Source: AC-51 sp036265325 (GTDB lineage Bacteria > Actinomycetota > UBA4738 > HRBIN12). Taken from it: DNA of 64,000 bases. A model generated the notes under the pieces. The model saw only the letters and a program-made list of their open reading frames with translations. It was not told the DNA's origin and ran no database searches. Numbering within the stretch: the stretch's first letter is position 1; each line of letters opens with the position of its first letter. Position numbers and translations under genes: made by a program. Below, one piece after another: positions 1-8,884 of this stretch. The DNA lies in the NCBI GenBank assembly GCA_036265325.1, contig DATAPH010000088.1, positions 1 to 64,000 on the forward strand, in the 5' to 3' direction.

Positions 1-358
1 CGTCGTATGCCTGCCGCGCAGCAGTCGGTCCATTGCTGAGCACCTCCTCCCCCGGCGGAACCGTGAACGTGTCGGGTCCGAGCTTGGAGAACCCGCGCAT
101 GTTCACCTCCCGCCCGCCTGCCTGCGAAACCGGGACGCCCGGACGGTGTCCGTTCGCCGTTGGAAGCCAGCCGAAGATGTGATCGAACGTTGAGTTCTCC
201 TCGACGATCACAACGAGGTGCGTGATCGCGCCCGGCGGCGGCGTCGCCGTCGCGCCCGGCAACGTCCACGGCGCTTGCGGCGTCTGCGCCGACGCCGGAG
301 CGATCCATGAGGCGGCCAACAAGCCGACGGCGACGAAGGCGAGGACGACGCGCCTCAT
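1..358 (-). CDS. Secreted phosphoesterase (phospholipase C / acid phosphatase-like), N-terminal part
   Basis: Only the first ~119 codons lie in the window; the gene continues past position 1. The reading begins MRRVVLAFVAVGLLAAS and ends its signal peptide near APASAQ, so the product is exported. The stretch THLVVIVEENSTFDHIFG is the N-terminal signature of the phosphoesterase family (PF04185: bacterial phospholipases C and acid phosphatases), in which the E-E-N motif contributes metal ligands. The ATG overlaps the stop of the upstream glycosyltransferase gene by 4 nt, so the two are probably translationally coupled. The substrate cannot be deduced; the context suggests a polyprenyl- or lipid-linked phosphate at the envelope. 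Confidence 0.8.
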   Translation of the reverse strand, partial: MRRVVLAFVAVGLLAASWIAPASAQTPQAPWTLPGATATPPPGAITHLVVIVEENSTFDHIFGWLPTANGHRPGVPVSQAGGREVNMRGFSKLGPDTFTVPPGEEVLSNGPTAARQAYD

Positions 359-2085
359 GAGCCGGTCGGCTCCTGCGACGTGTTGGTCAGCAGCGGGTCG
401 CCCCCGGTGAGCTGATAGACCACGATCCGCACGTCGCCCCGCTGCGAGGCACTTGTGGGCGGGGGCCCGTCGTTCATCCCAACGGTGTTGCCGTTCGCCC
501 ACACCGAGAACACCGGGATGCCCGAGTACTTGCCGACGTAGTTCATCAATCGAACGCTCGTGCCCGGCGACCGGTCGGCCGTGTACGCGTCCCAGACCGC
601 GTACTGCACCTCGATCTGGCGGATGTCGTAGTCCGGGTTGACGATCGGCCGATACGCCGGGTTCCGGAGCTTCGGGTCCTGGCTCACCGAGAGCGCGAAG
701 AAGTCACGGTCGCCGTAGAAGCTCACCAGGTTTCCGAGCGAGGGCCCCATCGTCAGCGCCACCGCGCCGGGCGGCGTGTTCTCGGCGAACCACCGGCCGG
801 TCTCACGCCCGCCGGCGAAGTCCTGCACCTCGACGTCGGTGGTGAACGGTCCGGAGAAGCTGCTGTCCCTGATGACGTTGCCCGCGCGCCACGCCGGCCC
901 GACCATCGGTCCGAGCACCGCGAGCGCCACGACGAACGCGGCGCCCGCCGCGACCCACGTGGACCAGCGGTCGCGCGCCCACGAGAACAGTTCGACGAGA
1001 CCGCGTGCGCCGAGGATGACCATCGCCGGGACGAGGATGATCGCGTACGGCAGCAGCTTCGTGGGCCAGAACTGGAAGAACGCACCGAAGACCGCGAGCC
1101 ACGACAGGAGCAGCTTGTCGGCCCGCGTCCGCCGGATACAGGCGATAACGATGCCGTAGGCGATGGCGAGCGTCGCGACCGGCGTGATGAAGATCCAGAA
1201 GACCACCGGGAAGTACCACGCCGGGTGGTTCGGCGGCCGGAACAGCTGATAGATGACGTAGCCGCCGGCGCTCGACCCCGAGAACAGGAACCGGGTGCTG
1301 ATGAACGGCGCGAGCATCGCGACCATCAGGACGCCGCACAGCACGATGTCGCGCACGCGCGTCCGCTTCAAGATCTTCGACCACGCGAGGTACACGACGA
1401 CCGCCGGCGCGAAGACGATCATCGTCTCCTTGATCACGCACGCGATGCCCCCGAGCGCCGCTGCGAGGTAGAGCCATCGGCGCGTGGCAGCGCCGTCGTA
1501 CCGATACAGCGCCGCGAACGCGAGCAGGATCGCGAGCCCCGCCGGCACGTCCAACAGCACTTGTCGGCTGATGAACACGTGGTACGGCATGATCGCGAGC
1601 GCCGCCGCCGCCGCGAGCCCGGCCGCTAGGCCGAACATCCGTTTGCCGAGCAGATAGGTGGAGAACACCGCCGCCACGCCGGTCACGACGACCGTCGCAC
1701 GCGACATGAACTCGCTCATGTGGCCGAGGATCGTGAACTCCATCGCGAGGATGGTCTGGAGCAACAACGGGTGCGCACGGAACGGCGAGAAGCTCCTCGC
1801 GTAGTCGCCGACGCCGGCCAGCGCGCCGGCCTGGCCTGTGTACACCGCCTCGTCGCTGTTGAACCCGAGCGCGGTCAGGTGGATCAGACGAACGTAGAGG
1901 GCGACGCCGACGATCACCAGGACGGCGAAGCTGACGAACATCCGCCGGCGTTGACGTGTGCGATGATCCTCGAGCTCGACTATGACCTCATCTACCCGCT
2001 CGGTGGTGGGTGCCGCAGACCGTGTGCGCACCCCCATCATGGTCGCACCACGAGGGACGAGCGCGCGCGACCGGTCAACGGTCAC
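355..2085 (-). CDS. GT39/PMT-like integral membrane glycosyltransferase
   Basis: A 576-residue polytopic membrane protein with about ten hydrophobic segments. After the first one (residues ~49-66) comes an extracytoplasmic loop with NSDEA (76-80), the acidic pair typical of dolichyl-phosphate-mannose protein mannosyltransferases and ArnT-like GT39/GT83 enzymes. The family moves a sugar from a polyprenyl-phosphate donor to a protein or lipid outside the membrane. The start is GTG, overlapping the preceding stop as GTGA. The gene sits after a polyprenol-phosphate-mannose synthase and a GtrA protein, so mannose is the likely sugar (inference). The acceptor is unknown. Confidence 0.75.
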   Translation of the reverse strand: MTVDRSRALVPRGATMMGVRTRSAAPTTERVDEVIVELEDHRTRQRRRMFVSFAVLVIVGVALYVRLIHLTALGFNSDEAVYTGQAGALAGVGDYARSFSPFRAHPLLLQTILAMEFTILGHMSEFMSRATVVVTGVAAVFSTYLLGKRMFGLAAGLAAAAALAIMPYHVFISRQVLLDVPAGLAILLAFAALYRYDGAATRRWLYLAAALGGIACVIKETMIVFAPAVVVYLAWSKILKRTRVRDIVLCGVLMVAMLAPFISTRFLFSGSSAGGYVIYQLFRPPNHPAWYFPVVFWIFITPVATLAIAYGIVIACIRRTRADKLLLSWLAVFGAFFQFWPTKLLPYAIILVPAMVILGARGLVELFSWARDRWSTWVAAGAAFVVALAVLGPMVGPAWRAGNVIRDSSFSGPFTTDVEVQDFAGGRETGRWFAENTPPGAVALTMGPSLGNLVSFYGDRDFFALSVSQDPKLRNPAYRPIVNPDYDIRQIEVQYAVWDAYTADRSPGTSVRLMNYVGKYSGIPVFSVWANGNTVGMNDGPPPTSASQRGDVRIVVYQLTGGDPLLTNTSQEPTGS

Positions 2086-3938
2086 CGTTTACCTTGCGTG
2101 ATGCGGGCGTCGCGGAGCGACCGCACGCTCGCAACCAGCCCGGACACAGCAGGCGCCTCCCGATCGCTCTGCTGGTCCAAGATGTCGGAAACCTTCTGCA
2201 GCAACGTCAGCGCGGCGGACAACGCCCGCTCGACCTCTTCGGCCTCATCGGGCGAGAGCTGCGCGAACCGTGACGCGATCAACTCGGCCGCGTGGCGTTC
2301 CGTGTCCAACGCGATCACCTCTCCTTCCGATTCGACGTCCTGAAGATCCGCGCCGACGCCGGTGAGGTCGAGCATCACGTCGCCTGCGTCGTCGACCCGC
2401 ACGACCTCGACCCCGAAGGGGACCGCGATGCCGGCCGCGAGCTGCGGCAGCCGCTCGAACCAGTTGCGGTCGGGCGTGCGGAGCTGCACGGCCTCGACGC
2501 GGCCGATCAGCTTGCGCCGGATCGCGCGCTCCGTCTCGACGTACCCCTCGGTGAACGCGTCCTCGATCCGGGGATAGGGCGGGAAGCCGTACGCGTCCTC
2601 GGTGTTCTCCGACAGGATCTCGAAGGCCGTCTCCTCGTCGAGCTCGCGAAGCAGCGCCTCGCCGCGTTCGATCACCACGAGCCGGTCCAGGTCGAGCGAG
2701 TTGACGAGCTCGGCCTCGGGGATCAGCCGGTCGACGTGGAACTTCGGCGGCGGCACGGCCATCTGCACGAGCGCGCTCATCGTCGCGACGGGCAGGTTGA
2801 CGTTGCCGATCGCCATCCCGACCGAGCGGCCGAACTTCGAGTGGATGCGGCCCTGCAGCTGCAGCGCCGCCCGTGTCAACGTCGGCATCGGCGCGCCCTT
2901 GACCGCGTGCAGCGTGTGCGACGAGATCGTGAGCGGCTTCGGGTAAGACAGCGCGTGCCCTTCGGGGTCGATGATCACCATGTCGTCGGACACGAAGCCC
3001 GAGCCCTGCTCCTTGATCGACTTCAAGCAGGTGGTGGTCTTGCCCGTGTCGGTGCGCGCGGTGATCAAGACGCCGTGGCCGTCGATCTGCAGGCAGGCGG
3101 CGTGGGCCAGGATGTAGCCCTTGCGCACCATGAGCCAGCGCACGACCGGTTCGACCACGTTCGTGTACGCCACGTGGGGGGAGCGGCGCAGCAACTTCGA
3201 GACCTGGATCCGCGACAGCGTCTCGACGTCGATCTTCGCCGCGAAGCCGAACCGGCCGAGGTGCTCGATGTAGGTGACCTCGCCGTCCTGCTCCGTGACG
3301 AGCACGCGCCGGCGGATGCCGCCGAAGCCGCGGTTGCTGACGGTGACGTCGATGTCCGGAACGGTGGCGAGCTCAGGCACCTCGAACCGCTCGAGCTCCG
3401 GCAGCGGTGTCTCCGATGCGATGAGCACGATGCCGTGGATGTCGTAGGACCACGTGCCCCGGCGGGTCGACGGGACGACACCGGTGGCGTCGACGCCACC
3501 GCCACCGCTACCCGACGAGGAGCGGGTGGTGCCCCAGATCAGCCGGTTGGAGATCGCGAAGCGCACGAGCGTCATCCCGGTGATGACGAGCCAGTTCGCC
3601 CACAGGTACGGCACGCCGAGACCGCTGGTGATCGCAACCATCACCGGCGCGCTCGCGACGTTCCAGATGTTGTTCATCAGGGCGTACCAACCGAGGCGCG
3701 CCCAGCGGCCCTCGCGACGCCCGTCGAAGACGTAGCGCTCCAGCAGGACGAAGTTCCACGCCGTCGAGAACTGCGTGGCGAGCAAGAAGCCCCACAGGTA
3801 GTAGAGCCCGAAGACGTCGGTCAGCAGCCAGAACGCGAGCTGGTTGATCACCAGGCCGGTCGCGCCGACGGCGAGGAAGCCGAGGAAGCGGCCGCGCTTG
3901 CTGGAGGAGATCGGGGAAGTCTGTGTCCTAGTGGCCAT
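2082..3938 (-). CDS. GtrA-family flippase fused to an HPr kinase-like P-loop domain
   Basis: A 618-residue two-part protein. Residues 18-135 hold four hydrophobic segments typical of GtrA (PF04138), proposed to flip polyprenyl-phosphate sugars. A Ser/Gly linker (~139-149) leads to a soluble part with a Walker A-like TDTGKTTT (296-303) and SDDMVIID (317-324), resembling HPr kinase/phosphorylase and related small-molecule kinases. The C-terminus (~585-610) looks helical or coiled coil. The chosen start MATRTQ overlaps the upstream gene by 11 nt; an upstream in-frame extension is Arg-rich and not credible. The fusion suggests ATP-dependent phosphorylation linked to sugar-lipid transport, but the function is not established. 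Confidence 0.7.
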   Translation of the reverse strand: MATRTQTSPISSSKRGRFLGFLAVGATGLVINQLAFWLLTDVFGLYYLWGFLLATQFSTAWNFVLLERYVFDGRREGRWARLGWYALMNNIWNVASAPVMVAITSGLGVPYLWANWLVITGMTLVRFAISNRLIWGTTRSSSGSGGGGVDATGVVPSTRRGTWSYDIHGIVLIASETPLPELERFEVPELATVPDIDVTVSNRGFGGIRRRVLVTEQDGEVTYIEHLGRFGFAAKIDVETLSRIQVSKLLRRSPHVAYTNVVEPVVRWLMVRKGYILAHAACLQIDGHGVLITARTDTGKTTTCLKSIKEQGSGFVSDDMVIIDPEGHALSYPKPLTISSHTLHAVKGAPMPTLTRAALQLQGRIHSKFGRSVGMAIGNVNLPVATMSALVQMAVPPPKFHVDRLIPEAELVNSLDLDRLVVIERGEALLRELDEETAFEILSENTEDAYGFPPYPRIEDAFTEGYVETERAIRRKLIGRVEAVQLRTPDRNWFERLPQLAAGIAVPFGVEVVRVDDAGDVMLDLTGVGADLQDVESEGEVIALDTERHAAELIASRFAQLSPDEAEEVERALSAALTLLQKVSDILDQQSDREAPAVSGLVASVRSLRDARITQGKR

Positions 3939-4707
3939 CGGTCGCACCCTCCGGGATCCGCGCCGAAGCCATAGCCGAGACACGGGGTCGTTCGAACGCC
4001 AAGGCCACGCACCGACGCGTCGCCTCCCACACGATCGAACGAGACATCTTCGATCGCCCATACGCCCGGTCGCGGAACGTGATCGGGACTTCGACGATAC
4101 GCATACCCGCGCGGGTAACCGCGTACACGCCCTCTACTTGGAAGCCATATCCGTCGCACTCGGTGCCCTGCTCGAGCAACACCTGGATCGCGTCCCGGTC
4201 GTAGACGCGGAAGCCGCCGGTGACGTCCTTGGTGGACAAGCGGAGCAGCGTCCGCGCGAACAGGTTCGCGCCGCGAGACAAGAGTCGACGTTGGAGCGGC
4301 CACCCTTCGGAGCCGCCGCCCGTCGTGTATCGCGACCCGAGCGCGAGGTCCGCGCCGTCGCGCACCGCAGCGTCGAGCGCCGGCAGATACGACGGGTCGT
4401 GGCTGAGGTCGGCGTCCATCTCGCCGACCCGGTCGTACCCATGCTCGAGCGCCCAGCGGAACCCGGCGCGGTACGCCGAGCCCAAGCCCTGCCTGCCCTC
4501 GCGCTCGATGATGTTGATCCACGGCATGGAGGCCCGCAGTTCATGGATGCGCGTCCCGGTGCCGTCGGGCGAGCCGTCATCGACGAAGAGCAGATCGACC
4601 GGCGTCGACGCGCGCACGGCTGTCACCCGGTCAACGACCGCGTCGACGTTCTCGATCTCGTTATAGGTCGGCACAACCACGACCAGCTGTGCATGTTCTG
4701 AAGCCAA
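3928..4707 (-). CDS. Polyprenol-phosphate mannose synthase (DPM1-like GT2)
   Basis: A 259-residue cytosolic GT-A glycosyltransferase. PTYNEIENV near the N-terminus, DDGSPDGT and MDADLSHDP are the nucleotide-sugar and metal motifs of dolichol/polyprenol-phosphate mannose synthases (GT2). No C-terminal membrane domain follows, as in short Ppm1/DPM1 types. It would make polyprenyl-P-mannose from GDP-mannose for the GT39 enzyme encoded next in the operon. The start is TTG, supported by an upstream GGGGAGGG Shine-Dalgarno sequence (antisense of 4713-4720). It is the first gene of the operon and overlaps the GtrA fusion gene by 11 nt. Confidence 0.85.
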   Translation of the reverse strand: MASEHAQLVVVVPTYNEIENVDAVVDRVTAVRASTPVDLLFVDDGSPDGTGTRIHELRASMPWINIIEREGRQGLGSAYRAGFRWALEHGYDRVGEMDADLSHDPSYLPALDAAVRDGADLALGSRYTTGGGSEGWPLQRRLLSRGANLFARTLLRLSTKDVTGGFRVYDRDAIQVLLEQGTECDGYGFQVEGVYAVTRAGMRIVEVPITFRDRAYGRSKMSRSIVWEATRRCVALAFERPRVSAMASARIPEGATDGH

Positions 4708-4991
4708 CCGATGTCCCTCCCCTATGCCCGCCAGCGAAGAGCCGGCGGATCATCGGCCAGATCCACTGGGGTCCAGCTCGGACCTCAATGCCATATCCAA
4801 CGTACGGTTCCCTGCGAGCCCAACACCCGACCTGACGAGCCCTCCCCCGACGTAACTAGCCCGGGAAGGGAGAGTTATCACACGTCCGGCCTACGGTAAA
4901 TGAGGCCATCGGCCTAACTGAAGGTGAACACGCCGTGACCAGGCGTTTCGCACATGCGGAAATCCTGTGAAGGTGCAACCGTCGGGTCTCT

Positions 4992-4997
4992 TACACT
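4992..4997 (+). promoter_or_regulatory. -10-like TACACT for the MazG-like gene
   Basis: TACACT ends 9 nt before the ATG and no Shine-Dalgarno lies between them, as expected for a leaderless or near-leaderless transcript. The rest of 4708-4991 shows no gene; it holds the leader of the divergent mannose-synthase gene. Confidence 0.45.
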
Positions 4998-5006
4998 CCC
5001 CCGACC

Positions 5007-5291
5007 ATGGAGCTCCGCGACGTCCAGGCCCGCATGCGGGAGACATACGGAGCTCGCGACGCCGCCCGAGGGGTCGATGCGACCTTCCGCTGGCTCACCG
5101 AGGAGGTCGGCGAGCTGGCCAAGGCGATCCGTTCGGGCGACCCGGGCGAGCTCGCGCACGAGACCTCGGACGTGCTCGCGTGGCTCGCCTCGCTCGCCGA
5201 CCAACTCGGCGTCGATCTTGAGGCCGCGATGGCCCGGTTCGCCGACGGCTGCCCGAAGTGCGGCGCGTCGCCGTGCCGGTGCGCGCCGTGA
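5007..5291 (+). CDS. MazG-like nucleotide pyrophosphohydrolase
   Basis: A 94-residue all-alpha NTP pyrophosphatase. EEVGELAKAI (31-40) followed by ETSDVLAWL (~51-59) is the E-x-x-E...E-x-x-D metal-binding arrangement of the MazG/RS21-C6 superfamily, which hydrolyses (d)NTPs to monophosphates. The short C-terminal tail carries CPKCGASPCRC, four cysteines that may bind a metal, an addition not needed by the core fold. The stop overlaps the GTG of the next acetyltransferase gene. Physiological nucleotide not predictable. Confidence 0.8.
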   Translation: MELRDVQARMRETYGARDAARGVDATFRWLTEEVGELAKAIRSGDPGELAHETSDVLAWLASLADQLGVDLEAAMARFADGCPKCGASPCRCAP

Positions 5292-5791
5292 GCGACGTCC
5301 GCGTCCGGATGGCCGCGCCGACCGACTGGCCGGCCGTCGCAGGGTTGCTCGTCGAGCTCGGCCGCGGCGTGGCCGAGGGAACGGCGGCCGACCCGACGCA
5401 TCAGCTGCAGTTCGCCGGCCACATCCGCCGGATCGAGCACGTGACGCTCGTGGCGGAAGACGACGACGGCGTGACCGGCGTGATCGACATGGAGTACCAC
5501 CAACGGCTCGGCGATCACCGGCCGCAGGCGCGGGTGCACGATCTGATCGTGACGGAACGTGCGCGCGGGAGCGGCGCGGGGCATGCGTTGCTCTCCCGCG
5601 CCGAGGAGCTCGCTCGCCGTCGCGGGTGCTTCCGCATGGCGTTGGTCACCGCCAACTGGCGGGGCGAGGCCATCGCCTTCTACGAGCGACAGGGATGGCA
5701 GAGCTACGGCTCGTGGTTCGTGAAACAGCTCGCCGGCGACGTCGGGCCGGGCGGCGAGACCACCGGAGAGCGCGGTCGCGACGACAATTAG
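5288..5791 (+). CDS. GNAT-family N-acetyltransferase
   Basis: A 167-residue single-domain GNAT. VHDLIVTERARGSGAGHALLSRAEELA is the beta4/motif A region with the acetyl-CoA pyrophosphate loop (RGSGAG), and AIAFYERQGW is the C-terminal motif B. The start is GTG at 5288, overlapping the MazG stop (GTGA) and implying coupling; an upstream ATG in frame lies inside mazG. The 3' end overlaps the convergent asd stop by 4 nt. Substrate unknown. Confidence 0.8.
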   Translation: MSDVRVRMAAPTDWPAVAGLLVELGRGVAEGTAADPTHQLQFAGHIRRIEHVTLVAEDDDGVTGVIDMEYHQRLGDHRPQARVHDLIVTERARGSGAGHALLSRAEELARRRGCFRMALVTANWRGEAIAFYERQGWQSYGSWFVKQLAGDVGPGGETTGERGRDDN

Positions 5792-6822
5792 ACGGGGAAC
5801 AACCGCTCCGCGATCATCACCGCGTCGAGCGCCGCGCCGATCCGCAGGTTGTCGGCGCAACTGAACAACGCGAGCGCGTCGTTGCGACCGGGCACCTGCC
5901 GGATCCGGCCGACATACGCATCGTCACGCCCCGCTGCGTCCAGGGGCGTGGGGAACACCCCTGCCTCGGGGTCGTCCATCAACGTCACGCCTGGGGCAGC
6001 GTCGAGCAGCGACCGTGCCTCGGCGACGTCGATCGGCCTGTCGAACGTCGCGAGGATCGACACCGCGTGTCCCGTCACGACCGGAACGCGCACGCTGGTC
6101 GCGAGCACCTCGAGGTCGGGCGCCGACAGGATCTTCTTCGGCTCGTCCATCATCTTGATCTCTTCGCCGGTGAACCCGTCGGCCTCGAACTCGCCGATCT
6201 GCGCGACGACGTTGAACGCGATCGGCCGCGAGAACACGTCGCCGGTCGGCAGCGCATCGCGGTCGGGATGTGCGAGGCCCTCGACGTCGCCGCCGAGCTT
6301 CTCGATCTGCTCGGCCAGCTCTCGGGTGCCTTTCTGCCCTGCGCCGCTCACGGCCTGGTACGACGACAACACGAGCGAGCGCAGACCCGCGGCCCGGTGT
6401 AACGGCCCCACGGCCAGCACCGCCGCGATCGTCGTGCAGTTCGGAACCGCGATCACGCCGGGCTTCGGCCAGCCGTCCAGCGCCTCGGGGTTCACGTCGG
6501 CCACGACCAGCGGGCTCGCATGATCCATCCGGAACGCGCTGGAGTTGTCGATGCACACCGTCCCATGCGCCTCGACGATGCCCGGCAGGAACGCGCGCGA
6601 CGTGGTCGCGCCGGCCGACACGAACGCGACGTCGACGCCCGCGGCCGCGTCGACCGACAGCTCGCGCACCTCGATGTCGCGACCACCGAACGGGACCGTC
6701 CGCCCGGCGCTCCGCGCCGACGCGAGCGGCACGAACTCGTCCACGGGGAATCGCCGCTCCTGCAGGATGCGGGCCATCTCCCGTCCGACCGCGCCGGTCG
6801 CACCGATCACCGCCACCTTCAT
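5788..6822 (-). CDS. asd: Aspartate-semialdehyde dehydrogenase
   Basis: A 344-residue enzyme that reduces aspartyl-4-phosphate to aspartate semialdehyde for lysine/DAP, threonine and methionine synthesis. The N-terminal VAVIGATGAVGREMARIL is the NADP-binding Rossmann motif, and VPNCTTI contains the catalytic cysteine. Aspartate kinase lies directly upstream on the same strand, 52 nt away. The internal ATG (MKVAVIG) is chosen because TAGGAT ends 7 nt before it; the alternative starts 3 codons upstream. Confidence 0.95.
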   Translation of the reverse strand: MKVAVIGATGAVGREMARILQERRFPVDEFVPLASARSAGRTVPFGGRDIEVRELSVDAAAGVDVAFVSAGATTSRAFLPGIVEAHGTVCIDNSSAFRMDHASPLVVADVNPEALDGWPKPGVIAVPNCTTIAAVLAVGPLHRAAGLRSLVLSSYQAVSGAGQKGTRELAEQIEKLGGDVEGLAHPDRDALPTGDVFSRPIAFNVVAQIGEFEADGFTGEEIKMMDEPKKILSAPDLEVLATSVRVPVVTGHAVSILATFDRPIDVAEARSLLDAAPGVTLMDDPEAGVFPTPLDAAGRDDAYVGRIRQVPGRNDALALFSCADNLRIGAALDAVMIAERLFPV

Positions 6823-6829
6823 GGAGAAC

Positions 6830-6835
6830 ATCCTA
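6830..6835 (-). promoter_or_regulatory. -10-like TAGGAT for asd
   Basis: On the minus strand TAGGAT ends 7 nt before the asd ATG, matching the leaderless spacing seen at many genes here. It would give asd its own promoter in addition to readthrough from the aspartate kinase gene. Confidence 0.4.
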
Positions 6836-6874
6836 GCGACGACCTCGACAGGAACCGGTCGCTGACCAGGCGTT

Positions 6875-8101
6875 CTACGCGACCGGCGTGTCGAGCCCGA
6901 ACCGCTGGTGGACGACCTGCAGCGCCCGGTCGCCGTCGGCGCGGCGGATCACGCACGATACGCGGATCGGCGACGTCGAAATCATCTCGATGTTGATCCC
7001 CTCGGTGGCGAGCGCGTCGAACATGTCGGCCGCGACGCCCGGGTGCGACTTCATCCCGGCGCCGACGAGCGAAAGCTTGGCGATGTCGTCGTCGATCGTG
7101 AACCGCTCCGCGCCGATCTCCGCGGTGAGCGACTCGAGCGCCGAACGCAGCCGCTGCAGGTCCGCGCGCGGCGCCGTGAACGACAGGTCGGTCGTGTCCT
7201 CGTGCGACACGTTCTGCACGATCATGTCGACGTTCACGCCCTCGGCGGCGATCGCCTTGAACACGCGCGCCGCAACGCCGGGGCGGTCGGGCACGTCGTC
7301 GATCGTTACCTTGGCCTCCTCGGCGTCCAGGGCGATCCCGCTGATCAACACGCCTTCCATCTCGTCCTCGCTCCTCTCACGAACCCACGTGCCGTCGTCG
7401 TCGTGGAACGCCGAGCGGACGTGGATCTTCACGCCATTGCGCCGGGCCATCTCGACCGAGCGCGTCTGCAGCACCTTCGCGCCGGCGGCCGCGAGCTCCA
7501 ACATCTCGTCGTAGCCGATCATCCCGACCTTGCGGGCGCCCGTGACCACGCGGGGGTCCGCCATGAAGACGCCGTCGACGTCGGTGTAGATCTCACAGAC
7601 GTCGGCGCCGACGGCGCCTGCCATCGCAACGGCCGTCAGGTCCGAGCCGCCGCGGCCGAGCGTCGTGATCTCGTAGTCGCTCGAGAGTCCCTGGAAGCCG
7701 GCGAGGATCACGACGGTGCCCGCGTCGAGGGCCTCGACGACCCGCTTCGGCCGGATCTCGGTGATCTTCGCCGCGCCGTGGCGCGTGTCGGTGATGATTC
7801 CGGCCTGCGAGCCGGTGTAGCTCGCCGCGCGACATCCCCTGGCGTTCAACGCGATCCCGAGCAGCGACATCGAGATCCGCTCCCCGGCGGTGAGCAGCAT
7901 GTCGAGCTCGCGCGGGTCGGGCAGTTCGGCGATCTCCGAGGCCATCGCCAGTAGATCGTCGGTCGTGTCGCCCATCGCGCTGACGACGACGATCACTCCG
8001 ACGCCCGCTTCCCGGGCACGCACGACGCGGTCCGCGACGGCCTGCAGCCGCTCGACCGAGCCGACGGACGTGCCGCCGAACTTCATGACGACGGTGGGCA
8101 T
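6875..8101 (-). CDS. lysC: Aspartate kinase
   Basis: A 408-residue enzyme that phosphorylates aspartate in the first step of the aspartate amino-acid family. VMKFGGTSVGS at the N-terminus is the amino-acid kinase signature; TTLGRGGSDLTAVA and YTDVDGVFMADPR complete the catalytic domain. Two ACT domains occupy ~residues 265-400 (VTIDDVPDRPGVAARVF; LSLVGAGMKSHPGVA), the usual sites of lysine/threonine feedback. A CAGGAG ribosome-binding site precedes the ATG. It pairs with asd downstream. Confidence 0.95.
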   Translation of the reverse strand: MPTVVMKFGGTSVGSVERLQAVADRVVRAREAGVGVIVVVSAMGDTTDDLLAMASEIAELPDPRELDMLLTAGERISMSLLGIALNARGCRAASYTGSQAGIITDTRHGAAKITEIRPKRVVEALDAGTVVILAGFQGLSSDYEITTLGRGGSDLTAVAMAGAVGADVCEIYTDVDGVFMADPRVVTGARKVGMIGYDEMLELAAAGAKVLQTRSVEMARRNGVKIHVRSAFHDDDGTWVRERSEDEMEGVLISGIALDAEEAKVTIDDVPDRPGVAARVFKAIAAEGVNVDMIVQNVSHEDTTDLSFTAPRADLQRLRSALESLTAEIGAERFTIDDDIAKLSLVGAGMKSHPGVAADMFDALATEGINIEMISTSPIRVSCVIRRADGDRALQVVHQRFGLDTPVA

Positions 8102-8146
8102 GCCTGCGGGGCTCCTGAACGGGGACGAGCCGAGTGTAGCCCCGGG

Positions 8147-8152
8147 TACCCT
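8147..8152 (+). promoter_or_regulatory. -10-like TACCCT for the GNAT gene at 8163
   Basis: TACCCT ends 10 nt before the ATG, in the 62-nt space shared with the divergent aspartate kinase gene. Confidence 0.4.
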
Positions 8153-8162
8153 GCCGCCCCGT

Positions 8163-8756
8163 ATGGAGGTGTCGATCCGCCCGCTGCCCCACGATCGCTG
8201 GCCCGAGGCCGCCAGACTCGCCGGCCGCGCGTTCTGGACCGAGGACTACATGGCGCCGCTCGCCGAGGACCCGCTGGACCGGTTCGCGGTCGTCCAGGAC
8301 ATGTACCTGCGGATGGAGACGTCGCCGACATCGACGACGCTCGCCGCGTTCGCCGGCGATCACGTGGTCGGTTTCGCCTCCGTCGAGCGGGGCGCGTGCT
8401 TCTTCTGCTCGTTGGACCCTGCGGCGGCACCGCCCGCGGGTGACCGGACCGCCGAGGTGCTCCACGGGGTGGATCTCGCGATCCGCGAGCTCCACATCGG
8501 CCTCCCGGCGCACGCCAACGTCGGCCCCGTAGCCGTGGAACCGACGTTGCAGGGCAAGGGGATCGGCGCCGCCCTGGTCGATGCCGCCTTCGAACTCGCC
8601 GCAGCCGATGCACCGCCCACCGTCTCGCTCGACTGCGACCCACGGCTCCAGGGCTTCTACGAGGCGCGAGGCTTCGAAGCAGTAGCCCGAGTGACCGACC
8701 CGTGGGGTTTCGACATCGTCGGCCTGCGTCGTGATTCCGTAAGGCCGGTACCCTGA
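8163..8756 (+). CDS. GNAT-family N-acetyltransferase
   Basis: A 197-residue single GNAT domain. VGPVAVEPTLQGKGIGAALV contains the acetyl-CoA loop (Q-G-K-G-I-G-A), and GFYEARGFEAVA is motif B. It starts at the ATG just downstream of a TACCCT -10-like element; longer in-frame readings run antisense through lysC and are not credible. It is divergent from lysC. The substrate cannot be inferred. Confidence 0.8.
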   Translation: MEVSIRPLPHDRWPEAARLAGRAFWTEDYMAPLAEDPLDRFAVVQDMYLRMETSPTSTTLAAFAGDHVVGFASVERGACFFCSLDPAAAPPAGDRTAEVLHGVDLAIRELHIGLPAHANVGPVAVEPTLQGKGIGAALVDAAFELAAADAPPTVSLDCDPRLQGFYEARGFEAVARVTDPWGFDIVGLRRDSVRPVP

Positions 8757-8884
8757 CGCGGTGCGGCCGGCCCCAACGAAGCACAACCGTCTCTGGCCGG
8801 TTGCGCGTATCTAGGACTGAACCGCAGTTTGTGCTCGGTCGCCGAGCGTTGCAGGATGGGCCGTTCGATACGGGAGGTAGCTTG

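Noticed and set aside
2292..3974. A 560-codon open frame opposite the GtrA fusion gene
   Set aside because: No domain, and typical antisense composition; the real gene on the minus strand is supported by overlaps with both neighbours.
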